Positions 52,651-61,681 of a DNA stretch of 64,000 bases are shown here, piece by piece; position 1 is the stretch's first letter, and each line of letters opens with the position of its first letter. The DNA is from Chryseobacterium aahli. GTDB lineage: Bacteria; Bacteroidota; Bacteroidia; Flavobacteriales; Weeksellaceae. A program made the translations under genes and the position numbers. Below the pieces are notes generated by a model. It did no database searches. It was given only the letters and a program-made list of their open reading frames with translations, and was not told the origin of the DNA. The stretch spans positions 62,001-126,000 of the forward strand of contig NZ_JALDNB010000003.1 in the NCBI RefSeq assembly GCF_022699665.1, in the 5' to 3' direction.

Positions 52651-52682
52651 AAAATGGCTCTCAAAAACTTGAGAGCCATTTT
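52651..52682. terminator. Bidirectional terminator
   Basis: AAAATGGCTCTCAA/TTGAGAGCCATTTT, 14-bp perfect stem with a 4-nt loop; A run on the left, T run on the right. Lies between speA and the convergent HAD gene. Confidence 0.9.
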
Positions 52683-52683
52683 T

Positions 52684-53346
52684 TTATTTAAAATATGTTG
52701 AAATCTTATCAACTTCTAGTTCAGAATAATCCGAAACCACAATATTCGCCAAACTGTAGTCCTGATTATGGGTATGCAGACTTCTATACGCTGCACAGAA
52801 AATATTGGCACGATTTGCCGCCAATATTCCGTTGGTAGAATCTTCAATGACCATACAGTTTTCAATAGGTTCGTTTGCCATTTCAGCAGCCTTAATGAAA
52901 ATCTCAGGATGAGGTTTTGATTCTTTTAAATCAGCACCGCTGATTTTTCCACTAAAATATTTTTCAAGTTCAAATTTCTCAAAAACCATATTAATGGTGG
53001 TCATCGTTGCGGAAGATGCGAGAATCAGGGTAATTCCGTTTTCGTAATAATGTTGAATTAATGCTTTTACTCCGGGAATCAAATCAAACTCTTCATCATG
53101 ATAAAAGTAATCTTTAAAATGAGCCCTTTTGATTGCAGCAATCTCTTCAAAAGTTTGAGGAAGATTGAATTTTTGAATTAACGTTTCGCAAACTCTTTTC
53201 GTGGAAGCACCGGTGAAGGAAGTGTAAAGTTCTTCCGAAACTTCAATTCCCAATTGATTAAATGTTTTGAAATACGCTTTTCTGTGCAAAGGTTCTGTAT
53301 CTACAATAACGCCATCCATATCGAACAGCACAGCTTTTAAGGACAT
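52684..53346 (-). CDS. HAD-superfamily hydrolase, beta-phosphoglucomutase-like
   Basis: 220 residues. FDMDGVIVDTEPLH at 8 has the nucleophile and acid/base Asp; cap domain of the helical subfamily I type; LILASSATMTTINMV near 110 with the motif II Ser; GKISGADLKESKPHPEIF near 136 with the motif III Lys; VIEDSTNGILAA near 165 with the motif IV Asp. Substrate unknown; sugar phosphate is likely. Stop codon adjoins the terminator. Confidence 0.88.
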   Translation of the reverse strand: MSLKAVLFDMDGVIVDTEPLHRKAYFKTFNQLGIEVSEELYTSFTGASTKRVCETLIQKFNLPQTFEEIAAIKRAHFKDYFYHDEEFDLIPGVKALIQHYYENGITLILASSATMTTINMVFEKFELEKYFSGKISGADLKESKPHPEIFIKAAEMANEPIENCMVIEDSTNGILAANRANIFCAAYRSLHTHNQDYSLANIVVSDYSELEVDKISTYFK

Positions 53347-53556
53347 ATTTTTGAATTTTTACAAAGGTAGGGAATTTGGCTGGATGCTAGAAGTTGGATA
53401 ATGGATGTGACGTCTCGTAGTGATGAAATAAAGAATTTGTTTGTATTATTAAGGATGTGTTTTTTTGTTTAATTGGGGAGAATTTTAAAATCTAACTAAA
53501 TTTATTTTTTCACTGTAAAAACTTTCTTCTTCAATCTCCCAGCTTCCATCTTTTAC

Positions 53557-53565
53557 TATCTTTGC
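53557..53565 (+). promoter_or_regulatory. Promoter -7 element for speB
   Basis: TATCTTTGC, 26 nt before ATG 53592. The rest of 53347-53556 shows nothing I can support. Confidence 0.65.
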
Positions 53566-53591
53566 AAAAATCATTTAACTTTAAAAACATT

Positions 53592-54443
53592 ATGAAAACA
53601 TACGCAGGAATTCCTGAAGAAAATGCTTCATTAGAAAATTCAAAAGTAGTATTGGTAACGGTTCCTTACGACGGAACGTCAACTTGGGGAAAAGGCGCTG
53701 ATAAAGGTCCGGAGTTGTTCTTGGATGCTTCTGAAAACATGGAGCTTTATGATATCGAAACAGGAACTGAGCCTTATCTGGAAGGTGTTTATTTAGCTGG
53801 AGAAGTTTCAGAAAATTCAACACCTGAAGCAATGACGGAAGCGGTTTATCAAAAAACAAAAGAGCTTTTGGCAACAGATAAATTGTTCACGCTTTTTGGT
53901 GGAGAGCATTCGGTTTCTATCGGTTCTATTCGTGCGGTTGGAGAAAAATTTGAAAATCTTACGGTTTTACAATTAGATGCTCACACAGATCTTCGTCCGG
54001 AATTCCATGGTTCTACTTCTAATCACGCTTGTGCGGTTTTTGAAGCAAATCAGAAACATAATTTAGTACAAGTGGGAATTCGTTCTATGGATGTTGAGGA
54101 AGTTGAATATTTACCTGAAGGAAGAGTGTTTTTCGCTCATGAAATTGCAAACAATGAAAACTGGGTGAACGATGTTTTGGAAAAGGTTTCAGGAAATGTG
54201 TACATCACAATCGATTTAGATGCTTTTGATCCATCAATTGCTCCTTCTACAGGAACTCCTGAGCCAGGCGGTTTGCAATGGTATCCAACTTTGGAATTAT
54301 TAAGAAAAGTTTTCGAAAAATGTAATGTTGTTGCGTTTGATATTGTTGAATTAATGGATTCGGCATATTCAAAACCAAGTGCTTTCTTAGCAGCAAAACT
54401 TTATTATAAAATGTTGGCGTATTATCATATCAACAGAGATTAA
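53592..54443 (+). CDS. speB: Agmatinase
   Basis: 283 residues from ATG 53592; an in-frame TTG at 53562 falls in the promoter. Ureohydrolase family with both manganese sites: GGEHSVSIG near 101, LDAHTDLRPEF near 126 and TIDLDAFDPSIAPSTGTPEPGG near 202. GxTS-type start YDGTSTWGKGADKGPE near 27. Splits agmatine to putrescine and urea, the step after the arginine decarboxylase encoded 1.1 kb upstream. The HAD gene lies between the two. Confidence 0.93.
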   Translation: MKTYAGIPEENASLENSKVVLVTVPYDGTSTWGKGADKGPELFLDASENMELYDIETGTEPYLEGVYLAGEVSENSTPEAMTEAVYQKTKELLATDKLFTLFGGEHSVSIGSIRAVGEKFENLTVLQLDAHTDLRPEFHGSTSNHACAVFEANQKHNLVQVGIRSMDVEEVEYLPEGRVFFAHEIANNENWVNDVLEKVSGNVYITIDLDAFDPSIAPSTGTPEPGGLQWYPTLELLRKVFEKCNVVAFDIVELMDSAYSKPSAFLAAKLYYKMLAYYHINRD

Positions 54444-54506
54444 AATTCCGCAGGAAACGGATTTTTTCTTTCAGTTTTTCTTTTGAAATTTGTGATATAA
54501 AACAAA

Positions 54507-55376
54507 ATGAAAATGTCCACACAAGAAGAAATAGATTATCAGAGAATTGCCAAAGCGATTGAGTTTATTCAAAGCAATTTTAAACTGCAGCCGAATTTGG
54601 ATGAAGTTGCTGAAAAGGTCAATTTGAGTCCGGCACATTTTCAGAAAATATTTACAGATTGGGCAGGTACAAGTCCGAAGAAATTTTTGCAGTTCATCAG
54701 TCTTGAACACGCAAAAAGTTTACTGAAAGAAGAAAAAGCCACGTTGTTTGATGCAGCTTTAGAGACCGGACTTTCAAGTACGAGCAGATTGCATGATTTG
54801 TTTGTGAAGATTGAAGGAATGTCGCCTGCAGAATATAAAAACGGCGGTAAAAATTTAAAGATCAATTATAGTTTTTCTGAAAGTCCATTTGGAAAAATCA
54901 TCACAGCTTCCACAGAAAAAGGAATCTGTTATATGGCTTTCGAAGAAGAAGATAAAGAAAATGCATTGAGAGATTTACAAAATAAATTTCCCAATGCATC
55001 TTTTATTGAAAAGGAAGATGAATTTCAACAAAATGCTTTGTCTATTTTTAATAAAGACTGGTCGAAACTTAATACTATAAAACTTCATTTAAAAGGAACT
55101 GATTTTCAGTTGAAAGTTTGGGAAAGTTTACTAAAAATTCCACTTGGGAAATTATCAACTTATGGAAATTTAGCTGGTGAAATTGGAAATCCTAAAGCTT
55201 CAAGAGCAGTTGGAACGGCAATTGGAAGTAATCCCGTAGCATTTTTAATTCCTTGTCATAGAGTGATACAATCTTCGGGGAAAATCGGAGGTTATATGTG
55301 GGGAAGTGACAGAAAACAATTGATCATTGGCTGGGAAAGTTCAATGATTTATTCTGATGATTCTATTGTAATGTAA
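54507..55376 (+). CDS. AraC-type HTH fused to O6-alkylguanine-DNA methyltransferase (Ada-like)
   Basis: 289 residues. Residues 10-115 are an AraC HTH pair (PNLDEVAEKVNLSPAHFQKIF, TLFDAALETGLSSTSRLHDLF). Residues 120-200 are the ribonuclease-like methyltransferase N-domain; from about 205 the DNA-binding core with acceptor Cys250 in PCHRVIQ. The N-terminal zinc domain that E. coli Ada uses to sense methyl phosphotriesters is absent. It repairs O6-methylguanine; the regulatory half may still bind DNA. alkB follows 102 nt later. Confidence 0.92.
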   Translation: MKMSTQEEIDYQRIAKAIEFIQSNFKLQPNLDEVAEKVNLSPAHFQKIFTDWAGTSPKKFLQFISLEHAKSLLKEEKATLFDAALETGLSSTSRLHDLFVKIEGMSPAEYKNGGKNLKINYSFSESPFGKIITASTEKGICYMAFEEEDKENALRDLQNKFPNASFIEKEDEFQQNALSIFNKDWSKLNTIKLHLKGTDFQLKVWESLLKIPLGKLSTYGNLAGEIGNPKASRAVGTAIGSNPVAFLIPCHRVIQSSGKIGGYMWGSDRKQLIIGWESSMIYSDDSIVM

Positions 55377-55383
55377 ATAATTT

Positions 55384-55450
55384 TCTCCAGCAGATCACAC
55401 AGATTTTTTTGAGCTTATTCATGAAAATATTTGTGCAGTTTGTGTTTCAA
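55384..55450. repeat. Partial copy of the CAGAT/TCTGC intergenic repeat
   Basis: TTCTCCAGCAGATCACACAG followed by ATTTTTTTGAGC and TTTGTGCAGTTTGTG, resembling the left half of the repeats at 47931 and 48100. Between the Ada-like gene and alkB. Confidence 0.45.
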
Positions 55451-55478
55451 TATTTAATCTAAATAATAATTAGAACAG

Positions 55479-56087
55479 ATGAATCTATTTGAAGAAATGC
55501 ACGATTTCCCCATCAATATTCTTCCCAAAGATGGAGTTACAGACTATTACGGTAAAATTTTTTCTGATGAAGAATGCGAAAAATATTATCAGTATTTGTT
55601 TAATCAAATTCCTTGGGAAAATGATGAAGCTGTAATTTTTGGAAAACTGATTATCACCAAAAGAAAAGTCGCATGGTTTGGAGGAAAAAAGTTCGAATAC
55701 ACCTATTCAAACAGAACAAAATACGCCAAGCTCTGGACTCCCGAATTGTTAGTCTTAAAACAAAAATGTGAAGAAGTTTCTGGTGAAAAATATAATTCAT
55801 GCCTGCTGAATTTATATCACGAAGGAAGTGAAGGAATGGCGTACCATAGTGACGGAGAAAAAGATTTGAAAAAACATGGGGCAATTGCTTCTCTGACTTT
55901 CGGAGCAGAAAGAAAATTCTCTTTCAAACATAAAGTTTCTAAAGAAAGAATTGATATTTCACTGGAAAACGGAAGTTTATTGGTAATGAAAGGAACAACC
56001 CAGGAAAACTGGCTTCACAGGCTTCCGCCAACCACAAAAGTGAAAACTCCAAGAGTAAATTTGACTTTCAGAACGATTGAAGAATGA
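55479..56087 (+). CDS. alkB: Alpha-ketoglutarate-dependent DNA dioxygenase AlkB
   Basis: 202 residues. Double-stranded beta-helix with iron ligands His123 and Asp125 in AYHSDGEK and the distal His in WLHRLPPTTK near 180; the oxoglutarate-binding Arg lies in PRVNLTFRTI at the C-terminus. PRKVAWFGG-like segment TKRKVAWFGGKKFEYTYS near 53 is typical of the ALKBH2/3-like bacterial group. Removes 1-methyladenine and 3-methylcytosine damage. Confidence 0.93.
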   Translation: MNLFEEMHDFPINILPKDGVTDYYGKIFSDEECEKYYQYLFNQIPWENDEAVIFGKLIITKRKVAWFGGKKFEYTYSNRTKYAKLWTPELLVLKQKCEEVSGEKYNSCLLNLYHEGSEGMAYHSDGEKDLKKHGAIASLTFGAERKFSFKHKVSKERIDISLENGSLLVMKGTTQENWLHRLPPTTKVKTPRVNLTFRTIEE

Positions 56088-56109
56088 CCGAAAGTTTTAA
56101 GTAAATTTT

Positions 56110-56183
56110 GTCATTCTGACGAATGAAGAATCTCCATAATTTGAAACAGATTCTTCATTCCGTTTCACTTCATTCAGAATGAC
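56110..56183. repeat. Palindromic mini-element (GTCATTCTGA ends)
   Basis: GTCATTCTGA (56110-56119) is complementary to TCAGAATGAC (56174-56183); inside, GAATGAAGAATCT (56121-56133) is complementary to AGATTCTTCATTC (56148-56160). 74 nt in all, no coding capacity. Confidence 0.75.
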
Positions 56184-56204
56184 ATATGGTGTAGAATTTT
56201 TCTC

Positions 56205-56275
56205 TCGCTGATTTTGCAGATAACGCAGATCTTTTTAAATACAATCATCTACAAAATTTGCTTAATCTGCAAGAG
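56205..56275. repeat. Further copy of the TCTGC/GCAGA intergenic repeat
   Basis: TCTCTCGCTGATTTTGCAGA at the left and CTTAATCTGCAAGAGAA at the right are complementary in part; the centre has CGCAGATCTTTTTAAA. Same family as 47931 and 48100 but shorter. Confidence 0.55.
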
Positions 56276-56282
56276 AATAAAA

Positions 56283-56307
56283 AAAGCTGTTCAAAACGAA
56301 CAGCTTT
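56283..56307 (-). terminator. Terminator of the CocE-type hydrolase gene
   Basis: AAAGCTGTTC/GAACAGCTTT, 10-bp perfect stem, loop AAAAC; on the minus strand it is followed by a T run. It lies 6 nt after the stop. Confidence 0.85.
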
Positions 56308-56312
56308 AAAAT

Positions 56313-58172
56313 TTATTTCAAAACCTCAACTTCAATTGCAGAATCTTCAAAGACTTTAATAAAAGCTTTTGTATAATCTTCCTTAGTCGCCATATTCGGG
56401 TTTTCTAAGAATTTCTGCGGATTCACTGAGAAAAGCGGAAACCATGTCGAAGAAATTTGTATCTGAATTTTGTGTCCTTTTTTGAATGTATGTACCACAT
56501 CCTGCAATCTGAAATTCACTGCCGTTTTCTGATTCGCAACCAAAGCTTCAGGTTTTTCTCTTGAATTTCTGAATCTTGCAGGCATAATTTCGCTTCTTAC
56601 CATTTGGTGATAATTTCCGTAAATGACACCTTCTTTCTTTTCTGCAGGTTTAAAATCTTCGGGATAAACATCAATTAATTTTACGGCAAAATCTGCATCG
56701 GTAGAGGTGGATGCGATATTTAGTTTAGCTAAAATTTCTCCTGCAAACGTCATGTCTTCTGTCAGAACATCCGTCGTGAAAGTTAATACATCGGGTCTTC
56801 CGACAGCAAATCTTTGGTCTTCCGACATATAATTTCTTGGAGTAAATCCGTTAAAATCTTTGAGATTATCTGAACTTAAAACCGGATTGTTCGGATCACT
56901 GTAGTATTCTGAAGAACCTTGTCCTAAAGTATTTTTTAAAGTACCGTTGGCTAAATAAAAATTGATTTTCTGAGCATTTTTTGGCGGATATTGAGCAAAT
57001 TCTTTCCATTCTTTGGCTCCGGTGTCGTACATCACCGCTTCGGGTAAACCTGCGTCTTCTTTTGTATTTCCTTTTAAATAATGATTAAAAAATTTAGTCT
57101 CCAAATTTTTCTGATAATAGGTTGCAATGCTGTCACCGAAATAGATTTGATTATGGAAATGTTTTCCTTCTTCACGTCCCCAACCACCATGAGAAAATGG
57201 TCCCATTACGATCGTGTTTTTAGCTTTCGGACTTGTTTTTTCAATAGTTTTATAGATATTCAGGGGTCCGAAAAGGTCTTCCGCATCATACCAACCTCCA
57301 ACGGTCATTACTGCATGATTGATGTTTTTAAGATGGGGTAGAAGACTTCTTTTCTGCCAGAATTCATCATAATTCGGATGATTCATAATCTCGGTCATGA
57401 AGAAGTTGTTTTTGTAGTATTTTTCATATCCATCTTTCAAAGTTCCCATTTCTCTGTAGAATTTCAAACCGTCTTCTGAGGTAGGTTTAATCATAGAATC
57501 AGAATACCAGGCTTTTTGTTCAGGTTTTGTTTTCTGAACTCCAAAAACCGGAAATGTTTTAAAATAACCTAACATAAATTTTCCGTTGTGAAGAAAATCA
57601 TCGTTCCAGAAGTCAGAAATCGGAGCTTGTGGTGAAGAAGCTACCAAAGCCGGATGTTGCGCCAAAGTCCCTACAGCAGTGTAAAATCCGGGATATGAAG
57701 TTCCGTATTGTCCTACTTTTCCGTTGTTGTCTTTTATGTTTTTAACTAACCAATCAATGGTGTCATAAGTATCAGTGCTTTCGTCGACGTCTTTTTTTGT
57801 TTTGCGTTCAACCTGCGGTGTCATATTGGTGAATGTTCCCTCGCTCATGTATCTTCCTCGCACATCCTGGAATACAAAAATGTATTTGTCTTTCATTAAA
57901 TATTGATTCGGACCAATCTTAGATTTGTATTCGTTTTCACCATAAGGAGCAATGCTGTAGCAGGTTCTCTGCATCAGAAAAGGATATTTTTGTTTTTTCG
58001 AAATATCTTTTGGAATATAAACAGCAGTAAAAAGTTTTACTCCGTCACGCATCGTAATGTAAAATTCTTTTTTAGTGAAATTATCTTTCACAAAACTGTC
58101 TGTCTGAGCCGGATTTTGAGATTTTCCTAAAATAAAAAATAAAATAAGAACAATTGAAAAAGGAGTCTTCAT
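56313..58172 (-). CDS. CocE/NonD family serine hydrolase, secreted
   Basis: 619 residues. Signal peptide of about 18 residues. Alpha/beta hydrolase part at 25-360: MRDGVKLFTAVYIP, FVFQDVRGRYMSEG, nucleophile Ser in GQYGTSYPGFYTA near 158, VGGWYDAEDLFG near 285, VMGPFSHGGWGR near 318. C-terminal jelly-roll domain (X-Pro dipeptidyl-peptidase type) with LTFTTDVLTEDMTFAGEI and the HKIQIQISSTWFPLFSVNPQ end. Likely a periplasmic acyl-peptidase, glutaryl-acylase or ester hydrolase; substrate unknown. Confidence 0.9.
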   Translation of the reverse strand: MKTPFSIVLILFFILGKSQNPAQTDSFVKDNFTKKEFYITMRDGVKLFTAVYIPKDISKKQKYPFLMQRTCYSIAPYGENEYKSKIGPNQYLMKDKYIFVFQDVRGRYMSEGTFTNMTPQVERKTKKDVDESTDTYDTIDWLVKNIKDNNGKVGQYGTSYPGFYTAVGTLAQHPALVASSPQAPISDFWNDDFLHNGKFMLGYFKTFPVFGVQKTKPEQKAWYSDSMIKPTSEDGLKFYREMGTLKDGYEKYYKNNFFMTEIMNHPNYDEFWQKRSLLPHLKNINHAVMTVGGWYDAEDLFGPLNIYKTIEKTSPKAKNTIVMGPFSHGGWGREEGKHFHNQIYFGDSIATYYQKNLETKFFNHYLKGNTKEDAGLPEAVMYDTGAKEWKEFAQYPPKNAQKINFYLANGTLKNTLGQGSSEYYSDPNNPVLSSDNLKDFNGFTPRNYMSEDQRFAVGRPDVLTFTTDVLTEDMTFAGEILAKLNIASTSTDADFAVKLIDVYPEDFKPAEKKEGVIYGNYHQMVRSEIMPARFRNSREKPEALVANQKTAVNFRLQDVVHTFKKGHKIQIQISSTWFPLFSVNPQKFLENPNMATKEDYTKAFIKVFEDSAIEVEVLK

Positions 58173-58210
58173 AGTAGAAATTTGTTGCTAATTTAGAGAA
58201 AATTGTTCTT

Positions 58211-58218
58211 TATATTTG
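58211..58218 (+). promoter_or_regulatory. Promoter -7 element for the gene at 58237
   Basis: TATATTTG, 18 nt before the ATG, with TTG at 58185-58187 (23-nt spacer) as a possible -33 box. Confidence 0.55.
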
Positions 58219-58236
58219 ATATAAATTTTAAATAAA

Positions 58237-58740
58237 ATGGCTATTTGGCAGTACACCGTAATATTAATTCCGACTGATAATTTTGAAGAAAATTATAAAG
58301 AGTTTATAAATCAGATAGAAACAGATTACAGAAAAGAAACTTATTTCTTTTGGAAAAATTATTATTTAAATAAAAAATTGATTGCTAAAAAAATAGATTC
58401 TTATATTTCTGAATATAAGAGTGAAACAAAAAATTCAATTTATTGGAAGGGCAATGTAGAAAAATTTCAAGACAATGATTGCAGTTTGTTTTTTGAAGGA
58501 GATAACATCAAAGAATTTGATATTAGGTTTGATATTAGAAATAAAGAAAATGTCAAGACATTTGTTGAATTAATTTTGCAATTAGCTACTGAACATAAAC
58601 TTAAATTTATGAATTTGAAATATCACTTTTTTGAAGCGCACAAGGATCTGCTTATAAAAGATATAATGGAATCTAATGCAACGAAATTTTTGACTAATCC
58701 AGAAGAATTTTTAAAATCACTTACTGACAATGCGCAATAA
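58237..58740 (+). CDS. Hypothetical cytoplasmic protein, 167 residues
   Basis: No signal peptide or membrane segment. The pattern is a short strand start (WQYTVILIPTDNFE), a charged helical part, then NDCSLFFEGDNIKEFDIRFDIR, which looks like paired strands, and a C-terminal helix ending FLTNPEEFLKSL. I do not recognise the family. Size and mixed alpha/beta nature resemble stand-alone immunity proteins, but no toxin gene is adjacent. More AT-rich codon choice than its neighbours. It has its own promoter and stands alone between two minus-strand genes. Confidence 0.6.
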   Translation: MAIWQYTVILIPTDNFEENYKEFINQIETDYRKETYFFWKNYYLNKKLIAKKIDSYISEYKSETKNSIYWKGNVEKFQDNDCSLFFEGDNIKEFDIRFDIRNKENVKTFVELILQLATEHKLKFMNLKYHFFEAHKDLLIKDIMESNATKFLTNPEEFLKSLTDNAQ

Positions 58741-58811
58741 AAAAGAAATTCAAAAAGAAAATGACCAGAATTACTCCTGATCACTTCAAATATATAAAAG
58801 GTTGGTTTGGT

Positions 58812-61586
58812 CTATTTTACGTTGGTCTTTTTTCCTGCAAACTTATTCAGCTTCATTGAGAGAGAAAACATGATATATCTTTTTAAAATAAGGTCTTCTC
58901 GATCTTCAAAATAAGCTGGCATGATCGTTCTTCTTACACTTTGATTTTGGTTCAGAACATCATACACTTTCACTTTTGCCGTGAGTTGTTTATTGAAAAA
59001 AGAATATCCTAAACTCGTGTTCCAGAAGTAAAAATCTCTTTTGAAACCTGGTGCTATATTAGACGTTGTGTTGTATTCAAAATCGTTGCCAAAGACCAGT
59101 TTTGTTTTAAAAATATAGTTGGTAAGCTCCAATTTTGCAACCTGATTGGCGGTTTTTACCCTTCCAATATCATAGTTTGTATAATCTGAGAAACTGTAAC
59201 CAATTCTGTATGATGGTTTTATTGTGATTTTATCTTTGATTTCATACGTAAGATTAAATCCGGGATTAAAGTTGTAAGAATTGCTGGTATATTGTACAGC
59301 ATTGATGAATCCTCGGCTGTAATTATAGCTCACGCTGAATCTTGGGTTTAAGGTCAATTTATTCTCTTTCCATTTAAAAGTTTTCGAAAAGCCACCGCCA
59401 AGGTAGAGATTTTTGTTTCCGCTCACATTGGCGTAGGTGATAAATTGTTTCCCAGAGTCGTCGAAGTAGGAGTAATTCACTACATCATTATTTTTATAAG
59501 TGAAATTTAAACTCATATAATAATTGATGTTTTTTACGATATTAAAATTATTAAAGTATAAATAAGAAGTGTTACTCCAAGAATTTTTAAGATCTGGATT
59601 TCCCTGATAAGCAATTAATGGATTCACAAAATCTACGTAAGGTGTCAATTGATTTGCTGAGGGTATCGTGTACTGTGCACTGTTGTAAAAGCTAAGTCTT
59701 TTGTTTTGCGAAAACTGATATTGCACATTCATGCTGTAATTAGGAAGTGCAAAATTTTTCTGGAGATTATACTGCTGCTCGTCAAAAACCGAACTTACCT
59801 TCATATCTGTGATTTTAAAATCGAGATTTGCCCAGATATTAAGTTTACTTTTATTTAATTCAAAAGATAATTCCGGAGAAATTTCGTTGATCTTCTGATT
59901 CATAATATTCGACAAATCTGAATTGTAGTTAGAGTATTTTCCTGTATTCTGATCAAAATCGCTTACATCTCTGAGATTGCTGTCTAACTTGTTTTCGTAA
60001 TTTAAACTTAAACTAACAGTTGCAGAATCAGAAATCGGCTCAGTATACCCCGTACCAAATTTATAATTGTTCGTCTGATTTTTGGTCTTAGAAAGCTGAT
60101 TTCTTATATCGGCAGGATCTGTCGTTTGATAAAAAATCGTCTGAGATTTATTCAGTTGATCTCTCTTTGCTTCAGAAATCGAACTGCTTAAATTGGCATA
60201 CACAGATCTACCTTTTTTCTTAAATCTTTTGGTGACATAAATATTCGGGTTGAATGAATTATTCTCAGAATCTGTACTTGTAAAAGACTCATTTTCGTTC
60301 AGCAGAAGGTCATTTCGTAAAGTATTAGATTTCGAATTATTAAAATTAAAACTTTTTGTTTTTGAGAACGAAGGTGAAAAGTAGATACTCGTAAGTGAAT
60401 CTAGTTTGATGGTAGCTGAAGTATCGAAGCTATATTGTCTGTTATCGTTCTCACCATTATTTTCAGAGTTGGTTTTCAGTGTATATTCGGGAAGAAATGT
60501 AGTACGAGAAACTTTAGATCTCGTCTCAAGATTGCTATCAGCCATCATTACGCTGAATCTATCGAGTTCGGCATTCTTAGACAATTTATCGCTGTAACTA
60601 AAACCTATTGTCGTCGATTTTTGAATTCCTTTGTTATTTCCGCTGCTTCCATCAGTGTAATAGGTATTTCCGCCTGAAGTTACGACGCTTCCTCCCTGCA
60701 TCAACCAAGAATTTCTGCCGTGTCCCATACTGTCGAAAACCTCATCGTTAGAGAACCCCTGAGAGTTGATGTTGTTTGATGACGCGAGCAGGCTAATCTT
60801 AGTATCATTTTTAAAATAACTTAAAAGTCCGCTTCCTTCATATCTTTTATCCGAACCGTAGCCCAATGTAAGACGAGATAGCAATCCTTTATTTTTCTTT
60901 TCATCAATATTAAAATTGATGGTCGTATTATTAGATTTTGCTGCTTTTCCGCTGAGTTCTTCTTCTTTGGTTTTTGTGGTTGTAAACTGTATGTTTTTAA
61001 TAATATCAGCCGGAAGATTCTGAAGGGCAATTTTTCCGTCTTTGTCGAAGAAAGGTTTTCCGTTGATCATAATTTGGTCAACTTCTTTTCCGTTAACGGT
61101 AATTTTTCCGTCATTATTGATTTCTACACCTGGAATTTGCTTTAAAAGTTCCTCAATTTTGCTGTCGGGTCTTACTTTTATAGCCGAAGCATTAAATTCA
61201 ATAGTATCTTTTTTAATTTTAACAGGCGATGCAGTGAGCGTGACTTCCTCAATGTTAAATACCGAATTTTTTTCAAGTTCAATATCTCCCAGCGACATCG
61301 ACTTCGTGATGCTTTCAAAATTTTTGGAGTAGGAGATGAGTTTTTCTGCGTCGATTTTAAGAACGGTTGGTTCGTTCAGTTCGTCATATTTTAATGAAAA
61401 TTTACCTTCACGATTGGTTGCGGTGTAATTGATGATGGATGAATCTTTCTGTTTGAGAAGGTAAACGGTGGCATTTTCCACAGGTTTTTTTTCAAAATTG
61501 GAAACCTTACCATCGATGCTGAGTTTTTGTGCATTAAGTAAAACTGCGTTGAATACAACAAACAACAGCAATAGAATTTTTTTCAT
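58812..61586 (-). CDS. Outer-membrane beta-barrel receptor (TonB-dependent receptor-like)
   Basis: 924 residues. Signal peptide (ending LLNAQ), carboxypeptidase-regulatory-like beta-sandwich at 22-105 (SIDGKVSNFEKKPVENATVYLL), plug domain at about 115-225 (KIEELLKQIPGVEINNDGKI, INGKPFFDKDGKIALQNLPA), then a long barrel of alternating strands to the C-terminal end. It belongs to the outer membrane beta-barrel family proteins of Bacteroidota that resemble TonB-dependent receptors. No TonB box is obvious. Substrate unknown; no SusD partner adjacent. Confidence 0.85.
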   Translation of the reverse strand: MKKILLLLFVVFNAVLLNAQKLSIDGKVSNFEKKPVENATVYLLKQKDSSIINYTATNREGKFSLKYDELNEPTVLKIDAEKLISYSKNFESITKSMSLGDIELEKNSVFNIEEVTLTASPVKIKKDTIEFNASAIKVRPDSKIEELLKQIPGVEINNDGKITVNGKEVDQIMINGKPFFDKDGKIALQNLPADIIKNIQFTTTKTKEEELSGKAAKSNNTTINFNIDEKKNKGLLSRLTLGYGSDKRYEGSGLLSYFKNDTKISLLASSNNINSQGFSNDEVFDSMGHGRNSWLMQGGSVVTSGGNTYYTDGSSGNNKGIQKSTTIGFSYSDKLSKNAELDRFSVMMADSNLETRSKVSRTTFLPEYTLKTNSENNGENDNRQYSFDTSATIKLDSLTSIYFSPSFSKTKSFNFNNSKSNTLRNDLLLNENESFTSTDSENNSFNPNIYVTKRFKKKGRSVYANLSSSISEAKRDQLNKSQTIFYQTTDPADIRNQLSKTKNQTNNYKFGTGYTEPISDSATVSLSLNYENKLDSNLRDVSDFDQNTGKYSNYNSDLSNIMNQKINEISPELSFELNKSKLNIWANLDFKITDMKVSSVFDEQQYNLQKNFALPNYSMNVQYQFSQNKRLSFYNSAQYTIPSANQLTPYVDFVNPLIAYQGNPDLKNSWSNTSYLYFNNFNIVKNINYYMSLNFTYKNNDVVNYSYFDDSGKQFITYANVSGNKNLYLGGGFSKTFKWKENKLTLNPRFSVSYNYSRGFINAVQYTSNSYNFNPGFNLTYEIKDKITIKPSYRIGYSFSDYTNYDIGRVKTANQVAKLELTNYIFKTKLVFGNDFEYNTTSNIAPGFKRDFYFWNTSLGYSFFNKQLTAKVKVYDVLNQNQSVRRTIMPAYFEDREDLILKRYIMFSLSMKLNKFAGKKTNVK

Positions 61587-61681
61587 CTAAATATTTTTGA
61601 TGCGCAAAAGTATAAAAAAAACATCCCCAAATGGAGATGTTAAATGTTAAATATTTCTGAAAAGCGTGAGTTTTTATAAAC

